DNA from: Xylanibacter muris
GTDB lineage: Bacteria > Bacteroidota > Bacteroidia > Bacteroidales > Bacteroidaceae
Reading direction: 5' to 3'
Length of the DNA: 64,000 bases
NCBI RefSeq assembly: GCF_013166605.1
Contig: NZ_JABKKF010000002.1
Coordinates: 124,001 to 188,000, forward strand
Below, piece after piece: positions 56,863 to 64,000 of the stretch. Below the pieces are notes generated by a model. The model saw only the letters and a program-made list of their open reading frames with translations. It made no database searches and was not told where the DNA came from. Within the stretch, counting starts at the first letter, position 1. Every line of letters begins with the position of its first letter. Both the position numbers and the translations under genes were made by a program.

Positions 56863-57017
56863 GTACTTTTTGTTTGTTGTTAACGTGTTGTATATCAGTG
56901 GATTGTGGATTTTATGGAGACTTATAAAACGTCTTTATTTTGCGTTGTGAATTTTTATTACATATAGGGCTGTTTCGTATGCATGTTTAACGTATGTCGT
57001 TTCATTAAGTTAATTGT

Positions 57018-57262
57018 GACTCACATCCTCCAATGGGCAATCCCTGATATACCTTAATATATGTTGTTGTTTTCTGTATGCTCGTGTATAATAAATCCGG
57101 GGTGTGGTCGTATGTCGTCTGACACATCGCAAAGCGATGTCCCTACATTGAGGATGAGCATTTTATCCGCATATCTACCTGATGCTTCCACATTCCCTTC
57201 CTTTCTCTCCCCTTCGGGGAGTCGGATGGGCTCCTTCCTTTTCTGGTAGTCGGAGGAGCTTT
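57018..57262 (+). repeat. Dispersed intergenic repeat, copy B
   Basis: This shares with copies A and C the CTCCAATGG box, ATATACCTTAATATATG, GTGTATAATAAATCC, the ACATCGC-AAA-GCGATGT hairpin, CTACATTGAGGATGAGC, CACATTCCCTTCC and the CTCCCC-TTC-GGGGAG hairpin. The hairpin near 57123 differs from copies A and C at paired positions (GCC/GGC replaced by CGC/GCG). It lies in the 1450-base gap 56154-57604, which holds no gene; 56470-56770 and 56863-57017 show nothing I can name. Confidence 0.85.
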
Positions 57263-57290
57263 CCTCTTAGGTATATCGCTTCGATCCCTT

Positions 57291-57438
57291 AAAAAACAAA
57301 AGAACCGAACTTCACAGTCCGGCTCTCGCAAAATTCTTTTACCTAAAAATTACTAACCAAAACTATTACTAACTAAAGTTTTGTTCCGTTGTTGTGTCGG
57401 CAGGATGTATTGCCTGTTGTACCCATACACCCTTTTGA
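57291..57438 (-). ncRNA. Candidate small RNA 2 (same layout as RNA 1)
   Basis: A transcript of about 145 nt from a TACCTTTG -7 element (57451-57444) ends at an 11-bp stem with a GUGA tetraloop (57301-57311/57316-57326) followed by TTTTGTTTTTT. The middle (about 57335-57378) is U-rich with repeated UUAGUUAGUAA/GGUUAGUAA motifs, resembling RNA 1. There is no convincing reading frame. It is divergent from sppA and next to repeat copy B. Confidence 0.45.
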
Positions 57439-57443
57439 TTGTG

Positions 57444-57451
57444 CAAAGGTA
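57444..57451 (-). promoter_or_regulatory. -7 element of candidate small RNA 2
   Basis: TACCTTTG on the minus strand. No TTTG at the expected -33 distance. Confidence 0.45.
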
Positions 57452-57546
57452 TACTAAATATTTGGATTATATGGATTACAGGTGCATTTTTTGTGCTTTT
57501 TTTCGCATTTTTAGATACGAACACCCTGTATTGTTGTGTTTTTTTG

Positions 57547-57554
57547 TATCTTTG
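57547..57554 (+). promoter_or_regulatory. -7 element of the sppA operon
   Basis: TATCTTTG 50 bases before the sppA ATG. The -33 position lacks TTTG. Confidence 0.5.
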
Positions 57555-57604
57555 CATGGAATAATGTGTTAAAAACATACGTTGTTAAAAAATAAAAGAG
57601 TGTT

Positions 57605-59374
57605 ATGAAAGATTTCCTTAAAAACATATTATCCACCATGATAGGTGTGATAATGGTATTCTCACTTATGGGAGTTCTTGGGATTATATCACTGGTCGGC
57701 ATGATTGTCTCGGGCAGCGGTACGGTAGAGGTGAAGGACAACTCCGTTATGGTGATAAATTTGTCCGGAGTAATGGAAGAGCGTGCCGCGGACGATCCTA
57801 TGGCACAGTTCACGGGACGTGTAGGTACGAGTATCGGACTTGACGGGGTGCTTAGTGCCGTCAAAAAGGCAAAGGAGAACAAGTGTGTTAAAGGAATATA
57901 TATAGAGGCAGGTCTTTTCTCTGCCGATTCTCCGGCATCCGTCCAAGCATTGAGGGATGCTCTTGAGGATTTTAAGAGTAGCGGGAAGTGGATAATATCA
58001 TACGCAGACTCATATACCCAAAGTACATATTATATATGTTCCGTTGCCGACAAGGTGCTTCTGAATCCTCAGGGAATGATAGACTGGCACGGACTTGCCG
58101 CCCAGCCGATGTTCTTTAAGGATGTTCTGGCAAAGTTTGGAGTAAAGGTCCAGCTGTCAAAAGTCGGCAAATACAAGAGCGCTCCGGAGCAGTTTACGGC
58201 TGACGGGATGAGTGAGGCAAACCGCGAGCAGACAACGGCATATATAAAAGGTGTGTGGGATGAGTATCTCAGCGACGTGTCTAAAAGCCGTAAGCTCAGC
58301 AAGCAGACGTTGAACGCCTATGCCGACAGTTTCATAACATTCGCCGACCAGAAGGATTATGTCAAGTTGAAACTTGTTGACGGCCTGTGTTATACGGATG
58401 AGGTTGCCGATGTGGTGAAAAAGCAGCTCGGCCTGTCTGCTGACGATAAAATAAACAGAATCACATCAGGGGATCTGAATCAGGTTTCTTCCGGTGATGA
58501 CGACGGTGATGAGATTGCCGTATACTATGCTTATGGTGACGTTGTGGATTCGAATCCCGGAGGTATAGGCAGCTCTGCATGTATCGATGCCCAAAAGGTA
58601 TGCCGTGATTTGAAGTCACTTGCCGATGACGATGATGTCAAGGCTGTGGTGTTGCGCATAAACTCCGGAGGAGGAAGTGCGTATGCCTCTGAGCAGATAT
58701 GGCATTCGGTTGTCAATTTGAAGAAAAAGAAGCCCGTTGTTGTATCTATGGGCGGGTATGCCGCGTCCGGAGCTTATTACATCAGCTGTCCGGCCAACTA
58801 TATATATGCCGAGCCGACAACACTTACCGGCAGCATTGGAATATTCGGAATGTTTCCTGATTTCAGCGAATTGTTGACAGAAAAGCTTGGTATAAGGTTC
58901 GATGAGGTGAAGACCAACAAGTTCAGTGCGTTCGGTACTCCTGTGCGCCCGTTCACAGCCGAGGAGATGACCCATATCAATTCTTATATAGACCGCGGCT
59001 ATAAGCTTTTCCGCCAGCGCGTTGCAGACGGAAGAAAACTGCCGGTGGATAAAGTGGAGGAAATCGCTCAGGGGCGTGTGTGGCTTGCCCGCGATGCTGT
59101 GGGGATAAAGCTTGTCGACGGGCTCGGAAGCCTTGATGATGCAGTGGAAAAGGCAGCCGGCCTTGCAAAAGTCAAAACTTGGCATACGGAAAGCTATCCT
59201 GCGCCTCCGTCGTGGCTTGACCAGATAATGACAACGATGTCGACAGATACATATATAGACGGAAAACTGAGAGAGACAATGGGCGGTTATTATCCGATGT
59301 TCATGTATCTGCGCCAGCTTGACAAACATAGCGCGATACAGGCCCGGATGCCTTATATGCTTGATATAAGATAG
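57605..59374 (+). CDS. sppA: Signal peptide peptidase SppA, 67K type
   Basis: A 589-residue membrane-bound serine protease that degrades cleaved signal peptides. One N-terminal membrane segment (MIGVIMVFSLMGVLGIISLVGMIV) is followed by two ClpP-fold domains. The catalytic lysine is in the first half (KVGKYKSAPEQFT) and the serine in the second (GGYAASGAYYISCPA), preceded by RINSGGGSAYASEQIW. Length fits the tandem-domain 67K form. It heads an operon with lpxK, a purine nucleoside phosphorylase and thiL. Confidence 0.95.
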   Translation: MKDFLKNILSTMIGVIMVFSLMGVLGIISLVGMIVSGSGTVEVKDNSVMVINLSGVMEERAADDPMAQFTGRVGTSIGLDGVLSAVKKAKENKCVKGIYIEAGLFSADSPASVQALRDALEDFKSSGKWIISYADSYTQSTYYICSVADKVLLNPQGMIDWHGLAAQPMFFKDVLAKFGVKVQLSKVGKYKSAPEQFTADGMSEANREQTTAYIKGVWDEYLSDVSKSRKLSKQTLNAYADSFITFADQKDYVKLKLVDGLCYTDEVADVVKKQLGLSADDKINRITSGDLNQVSSGDDDGDEIAVYYAYGDVVDSNPGGIGSSACIDAQKVCRDLKSLADDDDVKAVVLRINSGGGSAYASEQIWHSVVNLKKKKPVVVSMGGYAASGAYYISCPANYIYAEPTTLTGSIGIFGMFPDFSELLTEKLGIRFDEVKTNKFSAFGTPVRPFTAEEMTHINSYIDRGYKLFRQRVADGRKLPVDKVEEIAQGRVWLARDAVGIKLVDGLGSLDDAVEKAAGLAKVKTWHTESYPAPPSWLDQIMTTMSTDTYIDGKLRETMGGYYPMFMYLRQLDKHSAIQARMPYMLDIR

Positions 59375-59406
59375 GTGGAAAAACAGGGGAAAGAGTATAC
59401 TGATTG

Positions 59407-60579
59407 ATGGAAGGAGACTTCATAAGGATAAACGAATGGATGCGTCCACTTAGCTGGCTCTACGGCTTGGGGGTTAAGTTCCGTAATATGCTTTTTGAAA
59501 TAGGAATACTGAAAAGCGAGAGTTTCGGTATTCCTGTTATCTCTGTCGGGAATATCACTGTCGGAGGAACCGGCAAGACGCCACATGTGGAGTTTCTCGT
59601 ACGGTTGCTTCAGGAACGGTTCAAGGTGGCGGTGCTCAGTCGCGGATATAAGCGCAGGAGCAAAGGGTTTGTTCTCGGCGGCAAGGACTCCACGGTCATG
59701 TCGTTGGGAGACGAGCCTTATCAGATGATGACAAAGTATCCTGACATTACCGTGGCAGTGGACAAAAACCGCCGTCACGGCATACATCTTCTGACGGACG
59801 ACAATATAGTAAAGGGCATAGACGTGATTCTCCTTGACGATGCTTTCCAGCACCGTTATGTCCGGCCCGGCATAAATATATTGCTTGTGGACTATCACCG
59901 TCTTATCATTTATGACAAGCTGCTGCCTGCCGGAAGACTCAGGGAGCCACAGTCAGGAAAAAACCGTGCGGATATAGTCATAATAACGAAATGTCCGAAA
60001 GACCTGAAACCAATGGAGTTCAGGGTGATAACCAAGGCCATGGGCCTTTTCCCATATCAGAAACTGTTCTTCACCACGTTGTCTTACGAACCGATGCAGT
60101 CTTTGTTCGGGGACAGACGGCGGCGAATGGAGGATATTGCGTGCGGTGAGCATATCCTTCTGCTCACAGGAATAGCCTCACCGAAACAGATGATGCTTGA
60201 CCTGCAGCCGTATACCGGAGATATCCGTCCGATGACCTTTGCCGACCACCATACCTTCAGCAAGAAGGATATAGAGCTCATCAATGATGTCTTTGCAGGC
60301 ATGCCTTCGCCTAAAAGCATTATAACCACGGAAAAGGATGCGGTGCGCCTGAAAGCAGTAGGAGGACTGAGCGATGAAGTAAGAGACAACATATATGTGT
60401 TACCTGTAAGAATAGAATTTATGCAGGAACAGGAACAAATATTTAATGAAAACATAATTGGATATGTACGAAAGAATTCAAGAAACAGCATCCTGGCTAA
60501 GACAAAGGATGACAACAAGTCCAAAGACAGCCATAATACTGGGCACAGGTCTCGGACAATTAGCTTCAGAAATAACTGA
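59407..60579 (+). CDS. lpxK: Tetraacyldisaccharide 4'-kinase
   Basis: A 390-residue inner-membrane-associated kinase that adds the 4'-phosphate in lipid A synthesis. The N-terminal membrane-associated helix (PLSWLYGLGVKFRNMLFE) is followed by the P-loop GNITVGGTGKTPHVEFL. SRGYKRRSKG, DEPYQM and ILLDDAFQHRYV follow. ATG 59407 is preferred over the TTG one codon earlier. Its 3' end overlaps the next gene by 116 bases in another frame, and the overlapped C-terminus (NIIGYVRKNSRNSILAK) looks like a conserved LpxK tail. Confidence 0.95.
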   Translation: MEGDFIRINEWMRPLSWLYGLGVKFRNMLFEIGILKSESFGIPVISVGNITVGGTGKTPHVEFLVRLLQERFKVAVLSRGYKRRSKGFVLGGKDSTVMSLGDEPYQMMTKYPDITVAVDKNRRHGIHLLTDDNIVKGIDVILLDDAFQHRYVRPGINILLVDYHRLIIYDKLLPAGRLREPQSGKNRADIVIITKCPKDLKPMEFRVITKAMGLFPYQKLFFTTLSYEPMQSLFGDRRRRMEDIACGEHILLLTGIASPKQMMLDLQPYTGDIRPMTFADHHTFSKKDIELINDVFAGMPSPKSIITTEKDAVRLKAVGGLSDEVRDNIYVLPVRIEFMQEQEQIFNENIIGYVRKNSRNSILAKTKDDNKSKDSHNTGHRSRTISFRNN

Positions 60580-61273
60580 CGCATACGAGTTTTCATATTC
60601 AGACATTCCGAACTTTCCTGTGTCCACTGTTGAGGGACATGCCGGAAAGCTGATTTTCGGAAAGCTCGGCAATAAGGATATAATGGCCATGGAAGGGCGT
60701 TTCCATTATTATGAGGGATATTCAATGAAAGAAGTGACTTTCCCTATACGTGTGATGTATGAGTTGGGCATAAAGACTCTTTTTGTCAGCAATGCTTCGG
60801 GTGGGATGAATCCTGAGTTTAAGATTGGCGACCTTATGATAATAACCGACCATATAAACTTCTTCCCGGAGCATCCCCTGCGTGGCAAGAACTTCCCTAC
60901 AGGCCCGCGTTTTCCTGACATGCACGAGACATACGACAATGCGCTCATTGCCGAGGCCGATGCTATTGCCGCGGAAAAAGGCATACGTGTGGTCCATGGG
61001 GTGTATGTCGGTGTTCAGGGTCCGACCTTTGAAACTCCGGCGGAATACAAGATGTATCACAGGCTCGGAGGAGATGCCGTCGGCATGAGTACAGTGCCGG
61101 AGGTTATCGTTGCGCATCACTGCGGTATAAGGACTTTCGGCATAAGCATAATAACCGACCTCGGGCTTGAGGACACTCCTGTAGAGGTAAGCCATGAGGA
61201 GGTTCAGGTTGCAGCCAATAAGGCACAGCCGCTCATGACCGAGATTATGCGCGAGATGATAAACCGCAGCTGA
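60464..61273 (+). CDS. Purine nucleoside phosphorylase
   Basis: A 269-residue trimeric-type PNP that splits purine nucleosides with phosphate. Motifs are ILGTGLGQLASEI, VEGHAGKLIFGKLG, ALEGRFHYYEGY (here AMEGRFHYYEGY), NASGGMNPEFKIGDLMIITDHINFF, GVYVGVQGPTFETPAEYK and VGMSTVPEVIVAHH. The ATG at 60464 (MYERIQETASWL) matches the family start and lies inside lpxK; a TTG two codons upstream is possible. Followed by thiL after 34 bases. Confidence 0.95.
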   Translation: MYERIQETASWLRQRMTTSPKTAIILGTGLGQLASEITDAYEFSYSDIPNFPVSTVEGHAGKLIFGKLGNKDIMAMEGRFHYYEGYSMKEVTFPIRVMYELGIKTLFVSNASGGMNPEFKIGDLMIITDHINFFPEHPLRGKNFPTGPRFPDMHETYDNALIAEADAIAAEKGIRVVHGVYVGVQGPTFETPAEYKMYHRLGGDAVGMSTVPEVIVAHHCGIRTFGISIITDLGLEDTPVEVSHEEVQVAANKAQPLMTEIMREMINRS

Positions 61274-61307
61274 GCTTTTCGACCGTATATATATCAGTAT
61301 TAGTGGA

Positions 61308-62372
61308 ATGGATATATCAAAGCTTGGTGAATTCGGTCTGATACGTCGTCTTACTGATGACATAAAACCGGTGAACGTTTCAACCGTGTATGGAGTGGGG
61401 GACGACTGTGCGGTGATGCACTATCCCGACAAAGAGGTGCTTCTTACCACTGACATGCTAATGGAAGGGGTTCATTTCGATCTCACATATATAGACTTGT
61501 TCCATCTCGGATATAAGTCGGCGATGGTGAATATCAGCGATATCTTTGCCATGAACGGCACTCCGCGGCAGATGACGGTGAGCATGGCACTGAGCAAGCG
61601 TTTCACGGTGGAGGATATGGAGATGTTCTATAAGGGTATTCGTGCCGCCTGCGGCAAATGGAATGTAGACATTGTCGGAGGTGACACTACGTCTTCCTAT
61701 ACCGGTCTTGCCATAAGCATCACATGTGTAGGTGAGGCTGATAAGGCCGATATCGTCTATCGTAACGGTGCCAGGGAGACGGACCTTATATGTGTATCCG
61801 GTGATCTCGGGGCAGCTTATATGGGATTGCAGTTGCTTGAACGCGAGAAGTCTGTGTATTACCAGCAGGTGGAGGAAGCCAAAAAGAAGGGCGACAGAAA
61901 TATGCTGGGACAGCTTGCACAGTTTCAGCCGGACTTTTCCGGAAAGGAGTATCTTTTGCAGCGACAGTTGAAGACCGAGGCGCGCGGTGATATAATACAC
62001 CGTCTGCGTGAGGCGAACATACGTCCTACAGCGATGATGGATGTCAGCGACGGTCTCAGCAGCGAGTTGCTGCATATCTGTTCGCAGAGCCATGTGGGTT
62101 GCCGTATATTCGAGAAGAATCTCCCTATTGACTATCAGACAGCCGTCATGGCCGAGGAGTTCAACATGAATGTCACGACATGCGCATTGAACGGTGGTGA
62201 GGACTATGAGCTTCTCTTTACCGTGCCTATCGGTGATTACGACAAGATAGAGATGCTTGATGATGTGAGGCTGATCGGGCATATAACAAAGGAAAGTCTC
62301 GGCAGGGTGCTTGTCACTCGCGACGATAACGAATTTGACCTGAAGGCCCAGGGATGGAATCCTCTTTCCTGA
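61308..62372 (+). CDS. thiL: Thiamine-monophosphate kinase
   Basis: A 354-residue kinase that makes thiamine pyrophosphate from thiamine phosphate and ATP. The N-terminal ATP/Mg loop GVGDDCAVM and TTDMLMEGVHFDL are present. ISDIFAMNGTPRQMTVSMAL, VGGDTTSS, MMDVSDGLSSELLHI and NGGEDYELLFTV follow. No TPP riboswitch is recognised upstream, which fits its place as the last gene of the sppA operon. A strong terminator follows. Confidence 0.96.
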   Translation: MDISKLGEFGLIRRLTDDIKPVNVSTVYGVGDDCAVMHYPDKEVLLTTDMLMEGVHFDLTYIDLFHLGYKSAMVNISDIFAMNGTPRQMTVSMALSKRFTVEDMEMFYKGIRAACGKWNVDIVGGDTTSSYTGLAISITCVGEADKADIVYRNGARETDLICVSGDLGAAYMGLQLLEREKSVYYQQVEEAKKKGDRNMLGQLAQFQPDFSGKEYLLQRQLKTEARGDIIHRLREANIRPTAMMDVSDGLSSELLHICSQSHVGCRIFEKNLPIDYQTAVMAEEFNMNVTTCALNGGEDYELLFTVPIGDYDKIEMLDDVRLIGHITKESLGRVLVTRDDNEFDLKAQGWNPLS

Positions 62373-62395
62373 ACGTCTGCGGATAGAATATAATC

Positions 62396-62460
62396 AGAGA
62401 CAGGATTAAAATGCATATTGTTTCTCTATGGAGGCTGTTGCATTTTAATCCTGTCTCTTT
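62396..62460 (+). terminator. Terminator of the sppA-thiL operon
   Basis: A 20-bp perfect stem (62396-62415 with 62439-62458) with a 23-nt loop, closing in TCTCTTTT. Confidence 0.8.
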
Positions 62461-62526
62461 TGGATATTATATGTAGATGGTAATATCCCACGTATAACGA
62501 TATTGTAAAAAGAGTCCCACAGACTA

Positions 62527-62790
62527 CCAGAAAAGGAAGGAGAGCCCCTCCAGCTCCCCAAAGGGGAGAGAAAGGAAGTGAAAGAGGAAACATCAGGTAG
62601 GTATGCGGATAAAATGCTCATCCTCAATGTAGGGACATGCCTTTGGCATGTGTCAGACGACGAACGCCCACACACTTAATTTATTATACACGAGTATGCA
62701 GAAAAACGACAACATATATATAAGGTATATTATCCATTGGATGGATATTTCCGTCTGACACGTGCCGAAGGCACGTCCTCGTGGGTGATA
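62527..62790 (-). repeat. Dispersed intergenic repeat, copy C (inverted)
   Basis: Read on the minus strand it has the same order as copies A and B. The order is ACGTGCC-TTC-GGCACGT hairpin (62760-62776), CCAATGGATAA, ATATACCTTATATATATG, GTGTATAATAAAT, the ACATGCC-AAA-GGCATGT hairpin, CTACATTGAGGATGAGC and the CTCCCC-TTT-GGGGAG hairpin. No gene lies in 62461-62870. Confidence 0.85.
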
Positions 62791-62876
62791 GGAGTGGGGG
62801 AGCTGGAGCAGCCGATTTATAGGGCGAGCCGGAGCCGGTCTGCTGGTCATGAGTCTTAATTCGGGGTAAAATAAAA

Positions 62877-62900
62877 CCCTGCCGTTTTACACGAACAGGG
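62877..62900 (-). terminator. Probable terminator of tRNA-Phe
   Basis: On the minus strand CCCTG...CAGGG with extra CG/CG pairing is followed by TTTTATTTTA, 17 bases past the tRNA. Confidence 0.55.
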
Positions 62901-62916
62901 CTAATGAAAGGAGGAG

Positions 62917-62989
62917 TGGTGCCACCAGGAATCGAACCGGGGACACAAGGATTTTCAGTCCTTTGCTCTACCAACTGAGCTATGGCACC
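62917..62989 (-). tRNA. tRNA-Phe (GAA)
   Basis: A 73-nt cloverleaf. Acceptor strands GGTGCCA and TGGCACC pair with discriminator A. The anticodon loop CTGAAAA has GAA at 62956-62954, and the T arm contains GGTTCGATTCC. CCA is not encoded. TACCTTTG (63023-63016) lies 27 bases upstream. Confidence 0.95.
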
Positions 62990-63015
62990 AAGTCTCTTGT
63001 GCTTATTTGCGTGTG

Positions 63016-63023
63016 CAAAGGTA
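63016..63023 (-). promoter_or_regulatory. -7 element of tRNA-Phe
   Basis: TACCTTTG on the minus strand, matching the -7 element used by tRNA-Cys; the -33 element is poor. Confidence 0.5.
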
Positions 63024-63161
63024 CAATAAATATTTCTAACAGGAGAAAAGAATATTGAAAACGTTCGTTGTGTTAACAACTTTTATGAAATTCCGATACA
63101 AAAAGATATGCGACTTGCTTCTTGACTGTCGGTTGCGGATGAAATGTATTGTATAGGATTT

Positions 63162-63866
63162 TTATTCTTTCCTCATAAGATACTTCCGTTCTTCCTGTGA
63201 GAATTTCTCTATTGCATATCTCAGCATCGTGCGTGGTATGGTTGTATGTCGGCTGTCAATAAAGTCGTATAATATTCTCGGGTCGCGTTTTCCTGCCTCT
63301 CTGAGCATCCATCCCGTTGCCTTGTGGATGAGATCGTGCTTGTGGGTCATCAGTTTCTGTGCCAGTGCATACGTGTCATCGAGGTCGTTGTTGCGTATGA
63401 ATGCCAATGTTGATACGATGGCTATGCGGTTGTCCCATAAAAGGTTGCTTTCGGAAAGTTCGTATAGGATGTCACGTGGTTTGTCGAGCAGGTATTTGCC
63501 TACGATGTAGGGTGCGGACAGGTCTACGAGGTCCCAGTTGTTTATTCTTGCCGTGTTGCCGAGATAGAAGTCGAACACCCTCTGTCTGGTTTCCTCATCG
63601 CCCTTTGCGAACATACGCACCATTATGAGCAATGCGCAAAGCCTTGCCTCATGATATTCCGATGCCAGCAATCCGGATATAGTGTCCATGGATGTGTCTT
63701 TATGTGCTTTGGCAACCTTGCGCGTGTATGGCACAGTCACGCCTAAAAACACATCGCCCTCTCCATACTGGCCTTTTCCTGTCTTGAAGAAATATGGCAG
63801 GAAAAGCCGTTTCTCTTCTGTGGCAAATGATTTCAGTTCTTCTATTATAGTATGTGTTTCACTCAT
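63162..63866 (-). CDS. DNA alkylation repair protein, AlkD-like
   Basis: A 234-residue all-helical protein of the AlkD/HEAT-like glycosylase family. It opens IIEELKSFATEEKRLFLPYFFKTGKGQYGEGDVFLGVTVPYTRKVAK, with the conserved aromatic and GVTVP segments. NNWDLVDLSAPYIVGKYL and HKATGWMLREAGKRD contain the Trp and Asp residues of the AlkD surface. The family removes bulky or cationic alkylated bases. The gene begins 11 bases after the stop of the partial gene at the right edge, so the two are probably cotranscribed. Confidence 0.9.
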   Translation of the reverse strand: MSETHTIIEELKSFATEEKRLFLPYFFKTGKGQYGEGDVFLGVTVPYTRKVAKAHKDTSMDTISGLLASEYHEARLCALLIMVRMFAKGDEETRQRVFDFYLGNTARINNWDLVDLSAPYIVGKYLLDKPRDILYELSESNLLWDNRIAIVSTLAFIRNNDLDDTYALAQKLMTHKHDLIHKATGWMLREAGKRDPRILYDFIDSRHTTIPRTMLRYAIEKFSQEERKYLMRKE

Positions 63867-63877
63867 CTGTTGTTTTC

Positions 63878-64000
63878 TTAATCTTTCTTTTTGCTTTTTA
63901 TTCTCGATCTCATGGATCTTACCGAGCTGCTTCCTATTCCGAAAATTTTCATCAGTTTGTCATCGGTCATATTCTCGTGTTCGAGAATCATAAATAGTTG
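63878..64000 (-). CDS. C-terminal 40 residues of an unidentified protein (cut by window edge)
   Basis: An open frame enters from the right edge and ends at TAA (63880-63878). The tail includes MILEHENMTDDKLMKIFGIG and then SSSVRSMRSRIKSKKKD. The TDDKLMKIFGIGSSSVRSMRSRIK part could be a small helix-turn-helix. I cannot name the protein. It is placed directly before the AlkD-like gene. Confidence 0.6.
   Translation of the reverse strand, partial: QLFMILEHENMTDDKLMKIFGIGSSSVRSMRSRIKSKKKD

Noticed and set aside
56154..57604. Degraded gene in the large gap
   Set aside because: Frames are short and fall in repeats, promoters or the small-RNA region; no protein motif was seen.
61274..61307. TPP riboswitch before thiL
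   Set aside because: The gap is only 34 bases and thiL lies inside an operon; there is no room for the aptamer.

Overview
The window looks like a chromosomal segment of a Bacteroidales bacterium, most probably Prevotella-like. Promoters have the Bacteroidota form (TTTG, about 20 nt, TAnnTTTG) and Shine-Dalgarno sites are scarce. Several exported proteins carry type IX secretion (T9SS) C-terminal signals. Typical Bacteroidales families are present: DUF4494, DUF4450, the DUF4105/Lnb family, EFR1 ferredoxin, fused FeoA-FeoB, pyruvate phosphate dikinase and a long SecA. No prophage, insertion sequence, rRNA operon or CRISPR array was seen. Gene content is mostly core; the unusual material lies between genes.

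Layout. 1-6.2 kb: two tandem acyl-CoA ligase paralogues (one cut by the window edge), a LolC/E-type permease, a PLP aminotransferase, DUF4494 and a YggS-type PLP protein. 6.2-9.2 kb: a secreted M6 metalloprotease, an EFR1 ferredoxin with an apparently leaderless mRNA, and tRNA-Cys. 9.4-16 kb: pyruvate phosphate dikinase, a DEDDh exonuclease, RlmD and an OprO/P-type porin, ending in a 22-bp x4 palindromic repeat array. 16-21.7 kb: an EEP-fold nuclease/phosphatase, a POT peptide transporter, a PorT-like barrel, a LysM + PBP1 protein and a T9SS type B protein. 21.8-31 kb: UvrA, FeoAB and SecA, separated by strong hairpins. 31-34 kb: a degenerate alkaline-phosphatase-fold protein in an operon with an Lnb-family membrane protein. 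34.2-40.6 kb: an envelope operon (coaX, outer-membrane protein, lptC, CNNM/CBS protein, PpiD-like chaperone).

40.6-57.6 kb: large T9SS cargo proteins (a 1434-aa adhesin-like protein with a G9 tract in its coding sequence, and an M6 protease with Fn3 domains), a DUF4450 glycosidase-like protein, groEL/groES and a GH28 polygalacturonase. Between them lie dispersed repeats, tandem promoter repeats and two candidate free-standing small RNAs. 57.6-64 kb: sppA-lpxK-purine nucleoside phosphorylase-thiL, another dispersed repeat, tRNA-Phe, an AlkD-like protein and the end of one further gene.

How they fit together. Lipid A/LPS (lptC, lpxK), outer-membrane folding and lipoproteins (PpiD, LolC/E-like, Lnb-like), Sec export (secA, sppA) and T9SS cargo give an envelope-biogenesis theme. 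GH28 and DUF4450 suggest pectin use but are not in a classical polysaccharide utilization locus. The best candidates for undescribed biology are the paired small RNAs with UUAGU-rich tracts, the two 22-bp-period dyad arrays, the three-copy structured intergenic repeat, the pseudophosphatase/Lnb operon and the G9 tract.
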